Shown here: piece by piece, positions 24,550 to 33,602 of the stretch
Numbering within the stretch: the first letter of the stretch is position 1
How the letters are laid out: each line of letters begins with the position of its first letter
From: Bacteroidota bacterium
GTDB taxonomy: Bacteria; Bacteroidota; Ignavibacteria; Kapaibacteriales; UBA961
Assembly: GCA_020852855.1 (NCBI GenBank)
Contig: JADZAA010000071.1
Location: 1 to 36,628 of the forward strand
Direction of reading: 5' to 3'
DNA: 36,628 bases
The notes under the pieces: generated by a model
Seen by the model: the letters and a program-made list of their open reading frames with translations, nothing else
Databases searched by the model: none
Told to the model about the DNA's origin: nothing
Made by a program: the position numbers and the translations under genes

Positions 24550-26676
24550 TTATTTGCGTGCCGAGTCAAGCAGTATTTCGGCAATGTCGCGTACTTGCAC
24601 CGTATCGGCTTTGTCGGCAGCCTTTACGCCGTCTGTTATCATTGTAATGCAGAACGGACAGTTTACGGCTATTGTTTCCGCGCCGGTAGACAATAATTCA
24701 TTGGTACGCGAAACATTTACGCGCTCTCCTATTGTTTCTTCCATAAATACTCTTGCACCGCCCGCACCGCAACAAAATGCACGGTCGCCATGGCGTTCCG
24801 GTTCGATAATTTCAAGACCGGGAATACTGTTCAGGGTTGCTCGCGGTGCTTCAAATTCTTGATTATATCTCCCTAAGTAGCACGAATCATGATAGGCTAC
24901 AGCCTGCTTGGAGGCTTCGGCCGTCAGTTTTAGCCGGCCGGAATCAATCATTTTTTTGATAAATTGAGAATGATGGTCCACTTCGTAATTTCCGCCGAAT
25001 TGAGGATATTCGTTCCGAAGCGTATTCAAGCCGTGCGGACAAGCGGTTACTATATGGCGCACTCTGTAATTATTCAGTGTTTCCACGTTAGCCTGCATCA
25101 GCATATCCGCCAAATACTCATTGCCTGCACGCCGCGCCGGGTCGCCTGTGCAACGCTCTTCCGTACCCAATATGCGAAAATCTACACCGGCTATTTGCAT
25201 CAATTCGGCAAATGCAGTCGTAATCTTTTTGGCACGCTCGTCAAAACTTCCGGCGCAACCTACCCAAAACAGAACTTCCATTTCGGGGTCTTCGGCAACT
25301 GTTTTTATCCCCTTGCCTTCTGCCCAATTTGCGCGGTCGGCATCGGAAAATCCGCCCCACGGCACGCTGTTGGTTTCCATATTGCTGAAAACATTGGGCA
25401 GTAATGCAGATTCTTCGTTGAACGACGACTCCATCATCACCAAAGAACGCCGCATACCTACGATAGCCGGCACATGCTCTATACTTACGGGACATTCCTG
25501 CATACATGCGCCGCAAGTAGTGCAAGCCCATAATGCATCGGGAGTTATGTAGTCGCCGATAAGTTTTTTGCCCCATATTTTCTGCTCGGACGGAGTAAGC
25601 GTTGCATCAAAAATTTCTTGATGAATTTCTTCAAATTCCGCAGTGCTTTTTCCATTGATAATTTCTTGTGCAGCCGCTTGCACATCATCGCGCAATGCGT
25701 TTTTTGCATAATCGTCGAGTTTTGCCAGCAATGGCCCCTTGTCCATAGTTCTGTGATGAATCTGAACTATAACTTCGCGCGGGTCGAGCGGCTTACCCGT
25801 TTGAAACGCCGGACATACGCTTGTGCATCGTCCGCAATGAGTGCAGGTATAGCCGTCCAGAATGGTTTTCCATGTGAAATCTTCCATATCGGACACGCCG
25901 AATTTGGTAGCGGTCTCGTCGGTAAAGTCAATTTTTTCGAGAGTATTCGGAAATTCGGTTGCTCCGAAAAATACGTTCGGAATCGAGGTTAAAACGTGCA
26001 AATGCTTGGAATACGGCAAGTAATTCGTAAATCCCAAAATAAGCAAGATATGCATCCACCACGAAATTTTGAACGTGATGAATAAAGTGTCAGGCGATAG
26101 TACTCCCGCAAGAAATTTTGCTAAAACGGACGATACCGGACGGAAAGCCCAAGAGAAATCTTCGCCGAGAGCTATTCGCGCCGAATTTTGTAGCAATAAA
26201 GAGCTTACAATGAAGAAAATGGTAAGCAGAATCATTGCCGCTTCTACCGTTTCGCTTTTCACTTGCAGGCGTTTTACCTTTGTAATGTATCGCCGCCAAA
26301 GAGCCATTAAAGTTGCACATACTATCAGCAGACAAAATATGTCTATCAACAGTGTAAACAGACTGTACACAGGCCCCAAAAACGACAGACTTGCTCCGGG
26401 AAAAATGCCTTCTATCACCGCTTCGGCAGCCGCGGACAGAAGTATTAAAAAACCCCAGAAGATACCTGCATGAACCGGCCCTGCAATTTTATCGCGTAAA
26501 ATTTTTGTCTGTGCAAATCCTACGAGCAATGTTTGTTTCAGCCGCGCTTCTATATTGTTCAATCTATTTTCCGGCCGGGTAAATTTCATGTAGGAAATAA
26601 GCCTTGCGGTGCTTCGTGCCATAAATCCGCCCGCTGCGGCCAGCACAAGAAGAAATATATAGTTTTCAAGATGCAT
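24550..26676 (-). CDS. Membrane-bound Fe-S oxidoreductase, EtfD/HdrD-like
   Basis: The 708-residue product combines an N-terminal membrane part with about five to six helices (roughly 5-225), resembling the NarI-type cytochrome b domain, with candidate heme histidines His69, His209, His225 and His227. Then come two four-cysteine [4Fe-4S] motifs (Cys278/281/284/288 and Cys385/388/391/395) and two CCG domains of the HdrD kind (FWVGCAGSFDERA, TACPHGLN; YHDSCYLGRYN, RAFCCGAGGARVFMEE, NCPFCITM). This architecture is that of proteins linking electron-transferring flavoprotein to the quinone pool (EtfD), which serves acyl-CoA oxidation. No etfAB lies in the window, so the electron donor is inferred. 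ATG 26676 has AGGAA about seven bases upstream. The gene has its own terminator. Confidence 0.88.
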   Translation of the reverse strand: MHLENYIFLLVLAAAGGFMARSTARLISYMKFTRPENRLNNIEARLKQTLLVGFAQTKILRDKIAGPVHAGIFWGFLILLSAAAEAVIEGIFPGASLSFLGPVYSLFTLLIDIFCLLIVCATLMALWRRYITKVKRLQVKSETVEAAMILLTIFFIVSSLLLQNSARIALGEDFSWAFRPVSSVLAKFLAGVLSPDTLFITFKISWWMHILLILGFTNYLPYSKHLHVLTSIPNVFFGATEFPNTLEKIDFTDETATKFGVSDMEDFTWKTILDGYTCTHCGRCTSVCPAFQTGKPLDPREVIVQIHHRTMDKGPLLAKLDDYAKNALRDDVQAAAQEIINGKSTAEFEEIHQEIFDATLTPSEQKIWGKKLIGDYITPDALWACTTCGACMQECPVSIEHVPAIVGMRRSLVMMESSFNEESALLPNVFSNMETNSVPWGGFSDADRANWAEGKGIKTVAEDPEMEVLFWVGCAGSFDERAKKITTAFAELMQIAGVDFRILGTEERCTGDPARRAGNEYLADMLMQANVETLNNYRVRHIVTACPHGLNTLRNEYPQFGGNYEVDHHSQFIKKMIDSGRLKLTAEASKQAVAYHDSCYLGRYNQEFEAPRATLNSIPGLEIIEPERHGDRAFCCGAGGARVFMEETIGERVNVSRTNELLSTGAETIAVNCPFCITMITDGVKAADKADTVQVRDIAEILLDSARK

Positions 26677-26929
26677 ATTGTGTTCCTATGGAAAATTATG
26701 AACAAATTCTGCGCAAATTGCGCGTAAAATTTGCGAAAATTACGGGAAATCGCATCTAATTCCGCATTTACGGTCGGAATTTTGCTTCAAAAACACGTTA
26801 TAGTTGTTATATTAAGATTATTAAAGAGTGTTTTTCGCAACTTTGCGGCGTAATGCCTGCAATGTTTTCAGGATTTTTTTTGAGTAACGGCGTATTTTGT
26901 ACGCAATCTGACGGAAGGAATTTCATACG

Positions 26930-28186
26930 ATGCAATCTCCGAGAGGAACAAAAGATATTTTCCCGTTGCAAAGCAAGGCATGGCGCGAAACGGAGCAAAA
27001 AATGGCTGATGCGGCACGAAGTTTCGGCTATGGCGAAATTCGCATACCGATATTCGAGCATACCGGTGTGTTTGCGCGTGCCATAGGCGAGGAAACCGAT
27101 ATTGTGGGCAAGGAAATGTACACTTTTGTCGACCGAGGCGGCGACTCCATGACGCTTCGTCCTGAATTTACGGCAGGTGTTATCCGTGCCGCCGCGCAAC
27201 ATTCTATTTTGGGGCAAAGCCCTTTGCATCGTTTTTGGTATTGCGGACCGTTGTTTCGCTACGAACGTCCGCAGAAAGGACGTTTTCGCCAATTTCATCA
27301 GTTCGGAGCCGAATGTATAGGCGCAGATTCACCCGAAAGCGATGCAGAAATTATTCTTCTCGCAAGGCAATGCCTCATTGCGGCCGGAATAAATGGTTTT
27401 CGTCTGCAAATCAATACTCTCGGCAACAGCGAATCACGCGCCGCTTACAGAGCGCGACTTTCCGATTTTTTGCAATCTGTCGCCGAGCGACTTTCCGATG
27501 AAAGCCGCCGCCGAATGGAGCGTAACCCGCTTCGCGTTCTCGACTCGAAAGATGAGCGCGACCGTGAAGCATTAGTTAATGCGCCGTCGCTGACTGATTT
27601 TCTTGACTTGGAAAGCAAAGTACATTTCGAGCTCGTTCTCAAAATTCTCGATTCGCAGGGCATACCTTATGAAATTCACTCGCGATTAGTGCGCGGACTC
27701 GATTATTACAGTCATACGGTATTTGAGTTTATCGGCGATTCATTAGGCTCGCAAGACGCTTTGGGCGGCGGCGGACGCTATAATAATATGTTCGAGTATT
27801 TTGGTGCAAAATCTGCGCCGGCAGTCGGATTTTCGCTTGGAATGGAACGCATTATGCTTACTCTCGAGCAACAAAGTCCGGTATTGTATTCGCCCGAAAG
27901 GCCTGACGTGTCGCTGATTGCTCTTGGCGAAGAGTCCGTAAATACTGTATGGAAATACGCCGACGTTTTACGCGCCGAAGGGTTGTCGGTTATTACCGAC
28001 GTTCTCGGACGCTCGATGAAATCGTTGATGAAAGAAGCCGATAAATTTAGTATTCCTGTCGTTCTTATTGTAGGCGAAAATGAATTGGCCGCCGGAACTG
28101 TTATTTTACGCGATATGCGGAACGGCGGGCAACGCGAATGTCCGTCCAATAAAATCGTAGCGGCAATCAGGGAAATAATCGGATAA
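26930..28186 (+). CDS. hisS: Histidyl-tRNA synthetase
   Basis: Class II synthetase that charges tRNA-His in the cytoplasm. The 418-residue product has MQSPRGTKDIFP at the N-terminus, motif 1 around residues 40-55, motif 2 (109-128; LFRYERPQKGRFRQFHQFG), the histidine-binding peptide RGLDYYSHTVFEF (255-267), motif 3 (PAVGFSLGMERIML, 297-310) and a C-terminal anticodon-binding domain. Length is normal. ATG 26930 is preceded by GGAAGGAA about ten bases upstream. It diverges from the oxidoreductase gene across a 253-base gap, which must hold both promoters; I could not pick out a convincing box there. A separate hisZ-like paralogue is not suggested, because the catalytic residues are complete. 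Confidence 0.96.
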   Translation: MQSPRGTKDIFPLQSKAWRETEQKMADAARSFGYGEIRIPIFEHTGVFARAIGEETDIVGKEMYTFVDRGGDSMTLRPEFTAGVIRAAAQHSILGQSPLHRFWYCGPLFRYERPQKGRFRQFHQFGAECIGADSPESDAEIILLARQCLIAAGINGFRLQINTLGNSESRAAYRARLSDFLQSVAERLSDESRRRMERNPLRVLDSKDERDREALVNAPSLTDFLDLESKVHFELVLKILDSQGIPYEIHSRLVRGLDYYSHTVFEFIGDSLGSQDALGGGGRYNNMFEYFGAKSAPAVGFSLGMERIMLTLEQQSPVLYSPERPDVSLIALGEESVNTVWKYADVLRAEGLSVITDVLGRSMKSLMKEADKFSIPVVLIVGENELAAGTVILRDMRNGGQRECPSNKIVAAIREIIG

Positions 28187-28387
28187 AAGAGAAACAACAA
28201 TAAAAATGCAGGAATGCGGACAAAACTTCTTTTACAAGGCGAAATAGCCATACGAATATTAAGGTTGTTAAAAGAAAAAACATTTCGCCGATAATTGTTG
28301 CAAAGCATCGGTGCATTTCGCCGCTTTACTAAGTGAAAATTTCTGTATCGGCTACTTAATTTCATCAAAAAGCAAACAGATGAAACC

Positions 28388-31300
28388 ATGAAGTACATAA
28401 AATTCCGTTGGCTGCTAATTGTTTTTATAGCGGCTGTTCTGTCGTCGTACAGCAACATGGCAGGGCAATGTATGATGGTTGAATTGCCGCTTGACGAATG
28501 TTTCCGGCAGTCGAAACTTGTGATAGAAGGAACTATAACCGAAACTTCTGTATTTCGCAATAACGCGAACGCTATGATTTATACCGCATATCGAGTTGCG
28601 GTGCGCACGGCATACAAGCCTTCCGGCAAGACTTTGCCGCCGCGCTTGCTCGATATTATAGTTGAAGGTGGCATAATGGGCAACGAAGCGGTTACGGTAA
28701 CTTACGCGCCTACTCTCGCAACCGGAATGAGCGCAGTATTTTTCTTGGCACTGCCGCCCGACGCTACACCGTTCGTCGGCGGACTGTACGAACGTTACGG
28801 ATTATACGGCGCAGCGCAAGGAGTAATCGTTTTAATCGGCAATAAAGCACACGGCGTATTTAATAGCCGTTCTACTGCGGAATTACGCACAATACTTGCA
28901 AGGATTGCCGGCGAACCGCCGATAGAATTTGAAGGAATACCCTCTGTTTTACATACAAAATCACTTGTAAATAAATCCGAGAAAACCCTTGCGGCAGTTG
29001 TTACTTCAATCAACCCGTCAATTATCACCGGCGGTACATTCAGCGTTCTGACCATTAACGGTTCGGGTTTCGGCAATTCATATACCGGCAATGCCCGCGT
29101 GGCATTTATGAATGCAAATGACGGCGGTGCAACTACAATGAATGCACCGGCGAATCACATAGTTTCGTGGTCTGATACAAAGGCAGAGGTATTGGTGCCG
29201 CCCGGAGCGGGAACAGGAACGGTAAGAATAACCGGCGTAGATGGTACGCAAGCCGTTTCTTCGCAAACGCTTACTGTATATTACTCGTTGATTGACGCAG
29301 TAACTGGCGGAACTTACAGCCCGTCGTATCTTGCCGCGTCCGGCGGCGGCTATGTAATTCAACTCAGTTCTTCCGTATTTAACAATAAACCGGCCGTAAA
29401 TTCATTCAGGCGTGCGCTGACCTCTTGGCGTTGTGCTACATTCGTTAATTTTTCCGTATCCTATACGCCCACCTCGATAACGTGCTATAACGGTACGGAC
29501 GGCGTTTGCGTTGTGGCATTTGCCAACGCCGGTTGTAATACGCCTGCGGGAATATTGGCGGCTACGTATAATTTTTGGAGTACCTGCAACGGAACAAATT
29601 GGCATATACGCGAATTTGATATAATGGCGGCTAATCCGGCACCGCTTGGCGGCTGGAATTTCGGGCCGGGCGCGACTGCCGGCGGAAAATTCGACTTTGA
29701 GTCCGTTATCCTTCATGAACTTGGCCATGCAGGGCAACTCGGGCACATTATCAATGCCTCGAAAGTGATGCATTGGAGCATTGGTCAGAATATTGACCGC
29801 CGCACTTTGGGACAAGAAGATATAGACGGTGGATCCGACGTTGTTGCGCGGGCGGCGGCAACGCGCCCATGCGCACCTCAATCAATGAGTCCTTTAACAC
29901 CCGAAAATTGTCAGTTGCCGATTGCGCCCGAAACTGCGTTTTCAGCTTCGCCTATTGCAGGCTGCGCTCCGCTTACCGTACAATTTACCGACCAAAGTTT
30001 AAATTCGCCTACTTCTTGGCAATGGGATGTAAACAATGACGGAATTAATGACTACTTTATAAAAAATCCAACTCATACATATACATTACCCGGTACGTAT
30101 TCCGTAAAACTAAAAACCTCGAATGTAGCCGGTGATTCTACATTAGTCAAGACAAATTACATTACGGTATATCAAAATCCGAAGGCAAATGCCGGACAAA
30201 ATGTGTCCGCTTGCTACGGGTCGGTTGTTCAGATTGGCGGTTCGCCTTCTGCTTCGAACGGTACGCCGAACTACACATACTCATGGACGGGAACGGGTGC
30301 TGCGTTTCTTAATTTCACTGCAATACCGAATCCTATCATTACGCTGAATTTTGCCGATAGCGTACAATGCATTCTTACCGTAAATGACGCTAATTCTTGC
30401 ATAGTGCGCGATACGGTTATTGTTTCGGCATATCCGCAAATTTCGGCAACTGCCGGTAATGACAGGCAATTATGTGCGGGCAGCTCGACTATGCTCGGCG
30501 CAACGCCTACCGCTTCCGGTGGACGCGCTCCGCTTATTTACAGCTGGAGTCCGGGTGCAACGCTCAACGACTCCGCCGCGTCACGCCCCACCGCAACACC
30601 AAAGCAAACTACCGATTACATTCTTACTGTTCGCGACGGAAATAATTGCATAGTGCGCGATACAGTTCGTATTTCTGTTTTTCCCGCTCCAACTCTAAAT
30701 GCCGGACGAGATACAACCGTTTGTGCGGGGAATTCGAGATTATTGGGTGGCAGCCCCACAGTTTCAGGTGGTTCGCCGCCGTTTATATATTCATGGCAAC
30801 CATCGACCGGGCTTTCTTCTACTATAATTGCCAATCCTTTGGCCACGCCGAATTCTACGACACGATATATTCTTACAGTAACAGATGCAAATAATTGCCA
30901 ATGGTATGATACTGTTACGCTGACTGTACTTCCGTCGCCGCCGGCTGTAATTATCCGTACTTCAAAATCACCGTCTATATGTGCAGGCGATACGGTAACT
31001 CTCGATGCAGGTTCGGGTTATTCATTCTATCGCTGGTCGACCGGTGCTACCACACAATCAATTAAAGTATGGGAAGCGGGCACATATTCAGTAGAGGCGG
31101 GAAATGCAAACGGTTGCTCAACTGTTGCGGTAAATCCGATTAACGTAACGCTGAATCCGCGTCCTTATGCGAATATAAACGGCCCTAATTCTGTTTGCAG
31201 CGGTGCTGTTTCAACATATTTAACGACTGTCGAAACCGGTGCGGTATATGAATGGAGCGTTTCGGGCGGTACTATTCAATCCGGACAAGGGCAGTCGCAA

Positions 31301-32086
31301 ATATCTGTTAAATGGACAGGAACTAACGGCTCACTTCATCTACGAAAAACATTCACTGCTACGGACTGTGTTGCCAATAATTCTATTTCAGTGGCAATCA
31401 GCAACACTATTAGACCAATATTAAGTGCAAAAAAAACAGCGGCTTGCGAGGGAGACTCATTATTGATTGAAGCACCGGCGGGCTACGCCTCTTACAAATG
31501 GTCAAACGGGGCCGCGGAACGCTTTGTAATTGTTCGTTCTTCCGGTAATTATTCCGTCACGGTAACCGACAACAGCGGTTGCTCCGGTACAAGCGAGCCT
31601 ATGGCGATAGCTTTCTATCCGTCGCCTGCACGCCCCCTCATAAACCGTCGTGGCGACACGCTTTTTTCTACTTCGGCGGCACGTTATCAGTGGAAATATA
31701 AGGGTGCAATAGTATCGGGAGAAACGCGGCAGTTTCTGCCTATTAAGCAAATTGGTGACTATTCGGTTGCTATTTGGGATGGAAATGGTTGTACTTCCGA
31801 ATCAAGCGAATATATTGTAGGCTCTATCTCAAGTGTAGGCTATATTTACAATGAGGAATTCCGTGTTTTTCCTAATCCTTCGGACGGTAATGAATTTACG
31901 ATTGACTGGGGTAATACGCCTGCTGTTTTCGAGGCTTATTCTGCCGCCGGAATAAAAGTAGCAAACGGTATATTAAATGGTGCGCCTAAAATAGTTTCGC
32001 TTTCAGAATTATCGGCCGGAACTTATTTGATAGTTGCACGGCGCGGCACCGAAATGCGCTACGCTACTTTGGTAAAAATACGTTAA
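28388..32086 (+). CDS. Secreted metzincin-like protease with PKD repeats and type IX sorting domain
   Basis: The 1232-residue protein starts with a signal peptide (about 1-26). An IPT/TIG-like domain spans about 203-298. The catalytic region carries HELGHAGQLGH (443-453), the HExxHxxxxxH zinc spacing of metzincins with Glu444 as base, and a likely Met-turn methionine, Met461, close after it; the family's glycine in the middle is replaced by Gln450. Then follow a PKD domain (516-597) and three related Ig-like repeats of about 84 residues (598-682, 683-766, 767-850), each with ACAG/CAGxS and YILTVxDxNNC. Two further Ig-like segments come before the C-terminal domain (about 1150-1232; FRVFPNPSDGNEFTIDW, LSAGTYLIV), a type IX secretion signal. 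It is probably exported to the cell surface or medium, acting on protein; the substrate is unknown. The gene stands alone. Confidence 0.87.
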   Translation: MKYIKFRWLLIVFIAAVLSSYSNMAGQCMMVELPLDECFRQSKLVIEGTITETSVFRNNANAMIYTAYRVAVRTAYKPSGKTLPPRLLDIIVEGGIMGNEAVTVTYAPTLATGMSAVFFLALPPDATPFVGGLYERYGLYGAAQGVIVLIGNKAHGVFNSRSTAELRTILARIAGEPPIEFEGIPSVLHTKSLVNKSEKTLAAVVTSINPSIITGGTFSVLTINGSGFGNSYTGNARVAFMNANDGGATTMNAPANHIVSWSDTKAEVLVPPGAGTGTVRITGVDGTQAVSSQTLTVYYSLIDAVTGGTYSPSYLAASGGGYVIQLSSSVFNNKPAVNSFRRALTSWRCATFVNFSVSYTPTSITCYNGTDGVCVVAFANAGCNTPAGILAATYNFWSTCNGTNWHIREFDIMAANPAPLGGWNFGPGATAGGKFDFESVILHELGHAGQLGHIINASKVMHWSIGQNIDRRTLGQEDIDGGSDVVARAAATRPCAPQSMSPLTPENCQLPIAPETAFSASPIAGCAPLTVQFTDQSLNSPTSWQWDVNNDGINDYFIKNPTHTYTLPGTYSVKLKTSNVAGDSTLVKTNYITVYQNPKANAGQNVSACYGSVVQIGGSPSASNGTPNYTYSWTGTGAAFLNFTAIPNPIITLNFADSVQCILTVNDANSCIVRDTVIVSAYPQISATAGNDRQLCAGSSTMLGATPTASGGRAPLIYSWSPGATLNDSAASRPTATPKQTTDYILTVRDGNNCIVRDTVRISVFPAPTLNAGRDTTVCAGNSRLLGGSPTVSGGSPPFIYSWQPSTGLSSTIIANPLATPNSTTRYILTVTDANNCQWYDTVTLTVLPSPPAVIIRTSKSPSICAGDTVTLDAGSGYSFYRWSTGATTQSIKVWEAGTYSVEAGNANGCSTVAVNPINVTLNPRPYANINGPNSVCSGAVSTYLTTVETGAVYEWSVSGGTIQSGQGQSQISVKWTGTNGSLHLRKTFTATDCVANNSISVAISNTIRPILSAKKTAACEGDSLLIEAPAGYASYKWSNGAAERFVIVRSSGNYSVTVTDNSGCSGTSEPMAIAFYPSPARPLINRRGDTLFSTSAARYQWKYKGAIVSGETRQFLPIKQIGDYSVAIWDGNGCTSESSEYIVGSISSVGYIYNEEFRVFPNPSDGNEFTIDWGNTPAVFEAYSAAGIKVANGILNGAPKIVSLSELSAGTYLIVARRGTEMRYATLVKIR

Positions 32087-32314
32087 TCCAATTCGCACCA
32101 ATATCAGCAACAAATTCTCTCGGAATTTGCGCTTAGATATAGATGCGGATATTTACAAGCTTGTTTTGTTGGAATAAAACTAATCCTGATGAGATAGCCA
32201 TTGCCGATATGGCCGGCTGATACGGAAAAATTTACAGAAGACTTCGGCGGTCAAATAATACGACCTTTCATTCATCTAAATAATTTCTGTTAACGGCTTA
32301 ACTTAAACTGAATA

Positions 32315-32866
32315 ATGAAAGATTGGACATACGTAATAAATAGCATCACCGAGCTGTCTCGGGCTGAATTCGGGCAACTGACAAACGAACAATTGCATTG
32401 GAAACCTAATGCGGACACTTGGAGCATTGCTCAAAATTTAGAGCATTTGATAGTAGTCAATGAAACTTACCATCCTATCCTGGCTTCGTTAAAAGACGGA
32501 ACTTACAAGACACCCTTTATTGCAAAAATCGGGTTTATGGTTTCATTTACAGGCAAAATAATTTTAGCCTCTGTTCAACCGGATAGAAAACAGAAAACGA
32601 AAACATTTCCGATTTGGGAGCCTAACATCAGCCAAACAAACGACAATATTCTCGAACGATTTGAAAATCATCAGAGGATATTGTGCAAAAAAATCGAAGA
32701 TGCCAAAGAATTTGCAGACAAGGGAGTTGCAATTTATTCACCGACAAATAAAAACATCGTTTACAAGCTGGAAACTGCGTTCGACATTATAACTTCACAC
32801 GAAAAAAGGCACATAGAGCAAGCAAAAGAAGTTCTGGGTTTGCTAAGAAACAACAACAACGGCTAG
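32315..32866 (+). CDS. DinB-family metal-dependent protein
   Basis: DinB/YfiT-like proteins are four-helix bundles with a three-histidine metal site; several act as thiol S-transferases, and many are uncharacterised. The 183-residue product has W29-K30-P31 in the LHWKPNADTWSIAQNLEHL entry motif typical of the group, and its probable metal ligands are His44, His162 and His166 (HEKRHIEQA). No signal peptide. The gene is the first of a plus-strand trio (with the Crp/Fnr regulator 35 bases downstream), in a stretch visibly richer in A and T than the left part of the window. The function in this context is not known; co-expression with a regulator of the Crp/Fnr group is inferred from spacing. Confidence 0.87.
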   Translation: MKDWTYVINSITELSRAEFGQLTNEQLHWKPNADTWSIAQNLEHLIVVNETYHPILASLKDGTYKTPFIAKIGFMVSFTGKIILASVQPDRKQKTKTFPIWEPNISQTNDNILERFENHQRILCKKIEDAKEFADKGVAIYSPTNKNIVYKLETAFDIITSHEKRHIEQAKEVLGLLRNNNNG

Positions 32867-32901
32867 TATGGATTTCTTGTGTGGCAAATCGAATTTAATG
32901 C

Positions 32902-33525
32902 TTGGAAAGATGTGTATATTCGACAAATCAATGCCTGAACAGATTTAAAATAACATTGCCGAAATTTTATCTTGACAAAATAAACGGACTTATAGCAAGT
33001 TTCGACAAAGAAACTCTCGCTTCATTAGAAATGATTAGCCGCTCAAGATTTTTTTTGAAGGGCGACTATCTGTTGCGAGCTGATAATATTTGCAATAAAA
33101 GTTATTGGGTTGAAAATGGAATATTGCGCAAATTTTATTATCACAATAGCAGAGAAATTACAACCGAATTTTACTTCGCGAATGATTTGGCAATTTCGTT
33201 TGACAGCTATATTTTACAGAAACCAAGCAGAGAATATATACAGGCTCTCACGGACACGGCGGTAAATGTAACAGATTATACAAATTTTCAGAATCTGAAA
33301 GCAAAGCATCCTCAATTGCAGGATCTCGACTTTTTATTAACCGAATATTATGCATTATGGCTCGAAGAAAAGGTGTTTGAGCTTTACACTCAGAATGCAA
33401 CCCAGCGTTATAAAACCTTGTTGAGGAAATCGCCACATATTATTCAACAAGTTCAACTGACTCAAATTGCTTCGTATCTTAACATATCGTTAGAAACATT
33501 GAGCCGAATCAGGGCAAACATTTAA
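32902..33525 (+). CDS. Crp/Fnr-family transcriptional regulator
   Basis: The protein has an N-terminal cyclic-nucleotide-binding-type beta-roll (about 38-135; FFLKGDYLLRADNICNKSYWVENG, read as a beta-roll pair, and REITTEFYFANDLAISFDSY) and a C-terminal helix-turn-helix (QLTQIASYLNISLETLSRIR, ending RANI). This is the Bacteroidota-style Crp/Fnr group, which usually lacks a conserved nucleotide-binding Arg, so the ligand is unclear. No iron-sulfur cysteine cluster is seen. The start is uncertain: TTG 32902 opens the frame, an in-frame TTG at 32956 is possible, and the first internal ATG is too far in. A perfect inverted repeat overlaps its stop codon (33524-33550), and a second one precedes the next gene. 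Self-regulation or control of the downstream gene is inferred. Confidence 0.85.
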   Translation: MERCVYSTNQCLNRFKITLPKFYLDKINGLIASFDKETLASLEMISRSRFFLKGDYLLRADNICNKSYWVENGILRKFYYHNSREITTEFYFANDLAISFDSYILQKPSREYIQALTDTAVNVTDYTNFQNLKAKHPQLQDLDFLLTEYYALWLEEKVFELYTQNATQRYKTLLRKSPHIIQQVQLTQIASYLNISLETLSRIRANI

Positions 33526-33550
33526 TTATTTGACTTTACATCAAATAATT
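33524..33550. promoter_or_regulatory. Perfect 10-base inverted repeat at the end of the Crp/Fnr gene
   Basis: AATTATTTGA (33524-33533) and TCAAATAATT (33541-33550) are exact reverse complements, separated by CTTTACA. The inner core TTTGA-N7-TCAAA resembles the dyad of Crp/Fnr-family sites, though with one extra base between the halves. There is no T-run after it, so it is not a standard terminator. It overlaps the stop codon of the regulator and precedes the DUF418 gene. Confidence 0.5.
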
Positions 33551-33563
33551 TCCGTAATTATAT

Positions 33564-33601
33564 TTTTACCTTTGCGAAAATATAATTTGACAAAGGTAAA
33601 A
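33564..33601 (+). promoter_or_regulatory. Perfect 11-base inverted repeat containing a -7 box, before DUF418
   Basis: TTTTACCTTTG (33564-33574) and CAAAGGTAAAA (33591-33601) are exact reverse complements 16 bases apart. The left arm contains TACCTTTG, which matches the TAnnTTTG -7 box; the right arm touches the ATG at 33603. RNA from this promoter would begin inside the dyad, so the repeat more likely acts as DNA operator or as a partial leader structure than as a terminator. Confidence 0.55.
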
Positions 33602-33602
33602 T

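Noticed and set aside
27778-28560. A 260-codon minus-strand open frame across the hisS end and the protease start
   Set aside because: It overlaps two well-supported genes on the other strand and has no recognisable content.
33524-33550. Reading the inverted repeat after the Crp/Fnr gene as an intrinsic terminator
   Set aside because: The stem is nearly all A/T and is followed by TCCG rather than a run of T, so an operator reading is preferred.
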